DNA from: Lepraria neglecta
Taxonomy: Eukaryota > Ascomycota > Lecanoromycetes > Lecanorales > Stereocaulaceae
Direction of reading: 5' to 3'
Length of the DNA: 64,000 nt
Assembly (NCBI GenBank): GCA_033220425.1
Contig: CM065647.1
Span: forward strand, 4,898,001 to 4,962,000
Shown one piece after another: positions 59,806-64,000 of this stretch (position 1 is the first letter of the stretch; every line of letters begins with the position of its first letter). The notes beneath the pieces are model-generated. The model had not been told where the DNA came from. It did not search any database and saw only the letters and a list, made by a program, of their open reading frames with translations. Position numbers and translations under genes: made by a program.

Positions 59806-62619
59806 ATGAGTACCTCTTTTGCTGGGAAGTCGACGGGAAGGGCCCGCTATGACGCTGTGCATGTGCTGCTAATCAGCTGGGAGCACGACAACCTCGGCGT
59901 CATTGAGGAGATCGCAGATTTGCAACATGTCTTTCAAACCCTTTACTACTATAGCACCGAGAAGTTCAGCATCCCAAGCAGTCGGGCTCACAACGCTCTG
60001 GCAAAGAGACTTACCGATTTCATCTATCAACACGAAGCTAAGGAAAATCTGCTCATCGTGGAGTATGGGTGACATGGACACATGAACGATGACCGCCTGT
60101 GCATCTGGTCCTGGTAAGTTGGGCCATTTCTCCAGCAATGCGCACTGCTGCTGGTATAATTTCTCCAAGACTTGTTGTTTCCATACCCTTCTTCTGACTA
60201 TTTCGATGTTCCTGCGTCGGAAGGTCCCTGTTCATACCCTACCGCTGACGTGAATTTTCCAGCACCGACACTGCAGACTCTCCTACTGTCCAATGGTTCG
60301 GACTGGAGACGATGCTCCAAGGAGCCCATTCCGACGTCTTGGTTCTACTCGATTAATGCGCTGCAGCGAGCTCAGTCGCAGAGGCCGGCAATGGTGTTAA
60401 GGAACTAATAGCGGCGTGTGGATTCGAGATCGTGGCTCCCGGTGTTGGCCAGCATCCGTTCACGAGAATGCTCATCGAAGAACTCGATTTTTGGGTTTAT
60501 ACAAGTCCTCTCTCGGCGGGATTGCTACAAAACAAGGTGCTTGCAAGGATCAAATACTGGAAGCCAAGATTTGGGCCTCGTGGAGACTTTGAGCGCAGAA
60601 AGTCTCCGATTTATCTTGTTCTGACCAACTCTGAAAGGGAGAGGAGCATTGAGCTGGCACCATTGGAACCTTTCATCTCCTCCGCCTCCAATATCCCGGC
60701 TCCTTCTTCCACGACGCCTCCTTTTTAGCAGATTACCCATTCTGTCACCTCCCCTGTGAGCATACCGAAGCTGGCAAGCATGCGCGAAGGCACTCTCCGG
60801 GATATGCTATACGAAGCTCCCGTTAAAACCCTTGTTGGCAGATATTTTATTCCAGAGCAGGCATTCCAGCATATAATGTCTAGCGAACGCATTCATAGCT
60901 GTGTTGAGAGCTCTCAAATTGATGTTTTACATCGCTATGAAGTTGCCCAAGCCATCGAAAGCAGCGGAAAGATGATTTTTGCTATCTTGGTCCTACTTGC
61001 GAAGGAGTATCTGATCGTCAATTTTATCCAAAATGATCAGCTGATCGAGAGTCGAGCTCTGGACTCGAGACTGCCACAAGATCTGCAATTCCTTCGACAC
61101 ATACTTGCAGGGAATGATTTAGCGTCGGAGTTCTACGATTGCCAGTGGGAGATCATAGCTCCATTATTCAGGGACCATCATATGCATAGAGAGTTGCATC
61201 AAGACACCATCATTCCCTTCCTTTATAGGCAAGAGCCAAGCGCGGGAGGTTTTGGAGACGTATTCAGGGTGACTTTGCAGGCAAATCATCATGGTTTTTC
61301 TTTTAGACGCGGTGACAATGTGATTGCCCTTTAGTGAATTCTGTATGCCCATTTTCCGACGCTATGCCCTAGGTGGACGTGGTACAGAAAATCTTCAGAC
61401 AACCTGTGAGAGATTCTTTTGGATTCGTTGAAGAGGGTGAAAGTGACGGAGAAACCAATGAAGAGGAATTGAAGGTGAGCAATGAAGCCCTAGGAACGAG
61501 GAGCGCATACTTCGCCTCATTGGTCGCCTGAGTCATCCGAATATTATCGAAATACTGTCCTCATTCAGCATTCGACAGAGGCCCAGTAACAGTCTACAGA
61601 ATTCTAAATACGTTCACAGTATGCTTTTTCCGCTCGCAGAAGGTGACCTCGAATCAATCTTCAGGGACAGGCAGGAAGATCCATTAGATCGTGCAATCGG
61701 CGGGGATCAGCTCGTTTATCAGCAGCTCTTCGGGCTTGCTTCTGCCATTGAGAGTTTTCACAACTATACTTGCAAAGAATTCGATCTCCAATTGAAAGGT
61801 TACTATGGCGATATCAACCCACGTAATATTCTCATAAGCAAGGGCAAACTCCTCTTTGGAGACTTTGGCCTTTCACAGTTGGGCCCAAACGCGCCTAATT
61901 TACAATATGAGGATTTCGGAGGAGATTATTTCGCCCCAGAATGCCAGCGTAACGATGATGGGTGGGGCAAGGTCGGGCAAGAAAGTGACACCTGGTCATT
62001 TGGCTGTATGCTGGCGAACATCGTGACATACGTAAGGTGAAAAGGTCAGGGAGTCGAGAACTTCCGTGTGAGCAGAATGCATCAACCTGTCAAGTTTTGG
62101 AAATCTCATACCTACCACGCATGGGGCTCGATCCTTCCAACAGTAGAGAAATGACTAGACGATTTAGAAGATGAGACTCCGGCTGCTCAAAAAAATGATC
62201 TGTACCTGATACGAGACATGCTCAAAATCGATCCCGGGCAACGGCCGAAAGCGGACGTTGTTACTATTCGACTTTTCTTGATTTCGCAAAGACTCGTCTT
62301 TGATTCAACGCTGCGGGCATTCGAATTAGTGATTAATATGAAACCCCCTTCAGAACTCAGGAAAGAGTACGCACGTATCCACTTGTGGGGTTGGTGCTCT
62401 ACCATGTTGGAGTCGGAAAGATATCACCTTGACCCTGAGGAAGAGTCACTCCGCGACTGGATATGGACTTCGAGAGAACTTTTCGAGGGGATCAGCCAAA
62501 CTTTGGCATTGCTGCAGGAGGAGGTTGCTTCGCTTCAGCCCATTCTGAAGGCTCAGAGGGATGCATCAGTGCCAATGCATCTTCCGGTTCGCGGCTTGAT
62601 TGACAACTTTGGCTACTAG
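59806..62619 (+). pseudogene. Caspase-like domain joined to a protein kinase domain, broken
   Basis: From ATG 59806, RARYDAVHVLLISWEHDNLG and IEEIADLQHVFQTLYYYSTE match the beginning of a fungal caspase-like (C14-type) domain. The His-dyad strand (LLIVEYG, then HGHMNDDRLCIWS) lies near 60.05-60.1 kb. The Cys strand is near 60.34 kb, followed by VKELIAACGFEIVAPGVGQH and SPIYLVLTNSERERSIELAP. After about 60.74 kb a linker leads to a kinase domain: GGFGDVF glycine loop near 61.25 kb, IGRLSHPNIIEILSS near 61.53 kb, the YYGDINPRNILI catalytic loop at 61801-61836, DFG at 61861-61869, APE at 61933-61941 and SDTWSFGCMLANI, then LIRDMLKIDPGQRPKADVV near 62.21 kb. The unit ends at a stop at 62619. The frame is interrupted by stops and shifts in several places, including inside both catalytic domains, so no intact product exists here. 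One gene, or two adjacent genes, remains open. Confidence 0.65.
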
Positions 62620-63415
62620 TACCTCTACGTTTGAGGGAAAGACTGGCGAGCGTGATGGATAAACAGACGTTGAGCACAGCCGCCTGGGAGGAATCTTCGA
62701 GCGACTTGTCTATGTTTGTATCTCATGAGGTTGGAGTTTGGGCGTCTTCTGAGCCGTGACATGCTCCAACTGTGTTCCTTAGGCGCCTTTGATTCATCTT
62801 GGTGACCTTACTCTCAGCGAGCCAGGTTCACGCACTGTACTATTTGCACACACACACACAATAGAAGTGACCATAACGGGTTTCTTTATCCGCTTTAGTG
62901 CTGATGCATTGTTCAGACGCAGCGAATGAGGAGACTTTTGACCTATGAAAATATTTCCTAGTCTTAGTTCTACCCTTCGCTTTGAGCTTGTACTTGATGC
63001 CCTAGTTGAAGTTCTGAAGCGGCGCCTACGGGTAAGAAATGCGTGCAGTGAGTGCGGGGAAGCCTCTTTTGCACATCATGCGGGGCGACTTCCTTTCCTA
63101 GCGAAGCCATCTTAAAATTCGGAAAAGGACGATGCCCATTGGCATCGTCGACTATCCCCTTCGTGTGCCGAGGCATCATTAAGTGCTTATAGGCACTACA
63201 ACAGCCACTTCGTCACTCATAGTGTTCTCATTATATTCGAGATAATGCAATGTGTACCGAAAGCGAAGGCACTTTTGACATAGCCAAATATGTACAATAG
63301 AAGGACACCAAACCAAGCAGCTGGCATAGAAGCCAACCCAAGAGAGAACAAGCTGTCAATAAACATCACTGCAGGACGTCGCCAAAACATTCATTTTCTC
63401 ATTTCCATATCCTCA
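62620..63415. other. Interval without a supported gene
   Basis: 796 bp between the kinase relic and the peroxidase gene, with a short (CA)7 run at 62847-62860. No coding stretch with character. Confidence 0.5.
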
Positions 63416-64000
63416 TTAGTAAGTCCCAGTTTTCGAGAGTTTCGTATACCCAGGATAGTTAGAAAACTGCGCCGTATCAATTTCACTCAATTTCGGGCAC
63501 CCTAGTCCAGCAGTAGCTTTATTGACAGCCGTCGTCAATGCAGCTATCGCGGCAGCAATATCCGAGTACAATCCAGACAATAAGTCTGGGGCCTCTTGCA
63601 GCGAAGCCTCGAAACCAAAACAGACGAGGTTGTTACCCTGCAATAGATTCTGAGCTGTGAATACGCCGCCCGTGAGAGCAGCAGGGTCGACGCCAGTAAA
63701 TGTATTCGTCTTGCCGGTGTTGCCGCCAACGCTGAGGAATTGCGGGTGGGCTAGCGCCATTGCAAGGGTATCGACGGAGAGGTAGGGAATGGTGTAGTAG
63801 TCGACTGGGTTGCGCTTGTACCAGTTATTTGGGAAGGATTCGTAGCCGGGCGTGTATTTGAAGTTCGGATAGTCGCCTGTGATGGAGTAGAATGATTTGA
63901 GGACGTCGCCGGTGAGTAGGCCCTCGGGGTATTCGGAGGATTTGTTCGCCATGAAACGGTAGATGAATGACCACGCGGCTGGGGAGGCGAGGACACCGCT
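63416..64000 (-). CDS. Family-2 heme-thiolate peroxidase/peroxygenase-like protein, N-terminal part outside the window
   Basis: The minus-strand frame is open from the right edge (64000) to TAA at 63418-63416, giving 194 visible residues without an intron. SGVLASPAAWSFIYRFMANK, SSEYPEGLLTGDVLKSFYSI, GDYPNFKYTPGYESFPNNWY and PYLSVDTLAMALAHPQFLSV correspond to the C-terminal half of Peroxidase_2 (chloroperoxidase/unspecific peroxygenase-type) secreted fungal proteins. TGGVFTAQNLLQGNNLVCFG and EAPDLLSGLYSDI close the domain. The heme-ligand PCP motif and signal peptide would lie beyond the right edge, so activity cannot be judged. The ATG at 63952 is internal. The family call is from memory of sequence motifs. 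Confidence 0.78.
   Translation of the reverse strand, partial: SGVLASPAAWSFIYRFMANKSSEYPEGLLTGDVLKSFYSITGDYPNFKYTPGYESFPNNWYKRNPVDYYTIPYLSVDTLAMALAHPQFLSVGGNTGKTNTFTGVDPAALTGGVFTAQNLLQGNNLVCFGFEASLQEAPDLLSGLYSDIAAAIAALTTAVNKATAGLGCPKLSEIDTAQFSNYPGYTKLSKTGTY

Noticed and set aside
62847-62860. (CA)7 run
   Set aside because: Too short to be notable.

Overview
The window comes from a filamentous ascomycete (Pezizomycotina, most likely Dothideomycetes or Leotiomycetes; the class is inference). The evidence is short GT-AG introns of about 45-75 bp, fungal families such as a Pth11/rhodopsin-domain protein, a GABA/choline-type permease, a family-2 heme-thiolate peroxidase and an NLR-like protein with a SesB-type hydrolase domain, and small Copia-type LTR relics. 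No rRNA, tRNA, CRISPR or prokaryotic-type feature was found.

The window has two compartments. From 1 to about 33.4 kb it is accessory: few intact genes, relics and repeats. A rhodopsin-domain gene (cut by the left edge) and a seven-exon amino-acid/choline permease diverge from a 1.3 kb spacer. They are followed by a doubtful open region (4.0-5.6 kb), a solo LTR with a perfect target-site duplication (8.0 kb), an internally reduced Copia-like relic (8.5-10.1 kb), and two long decayed loci: one plus strand with tandemly duplicated segments (10.1-15.2 kb), one minus strand with a TPR-like stretch (15.3-20.1 kb). An intact flavin monooxygenase (21.2-23.2 kb) and a small Cys-containing protein relic come next. 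After these lie a decayed minus-strand NLR-like locus (about 24.5-30.2 kb), an inverted repeat, a second copy of the 143-bp LTR, and an intact multipass membrane protein (31.2-33.4 kb).

From 37.4 to 59.2 kb the window is a compact block of conserved genes. In order it holds translation factor eIF4G, a 1,072-aa disordered protein, an RRM protein, a GH92 alpha-mannosidase, Mediator subunit MED27, two conserved-looking unknowns, a TANGO2 homologue and a REEP/Yop1-type ER membrane protein. Three divergent pairs share short upstream regions, and MED27 and its convergent neighbour terminate inside the same CTAG tetranucleotide.

The right end turns accessory again. A decayed gene joins a caspase-like domain to a protein kinase domain (59.8-62.6 kb), and the 3' part of a family-2 peroxidase runs off the window. 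The conserved block covers translation, transcription, secretory-pathway and ER-shaping functions. The accessory flanks carry signalling, self/non-self-recognition and cell-death type genes in various states of decay. Exon coordinates were assigned by eye from reading frame and splice signals; where the summed exons are an exact multiple of three this is stated.
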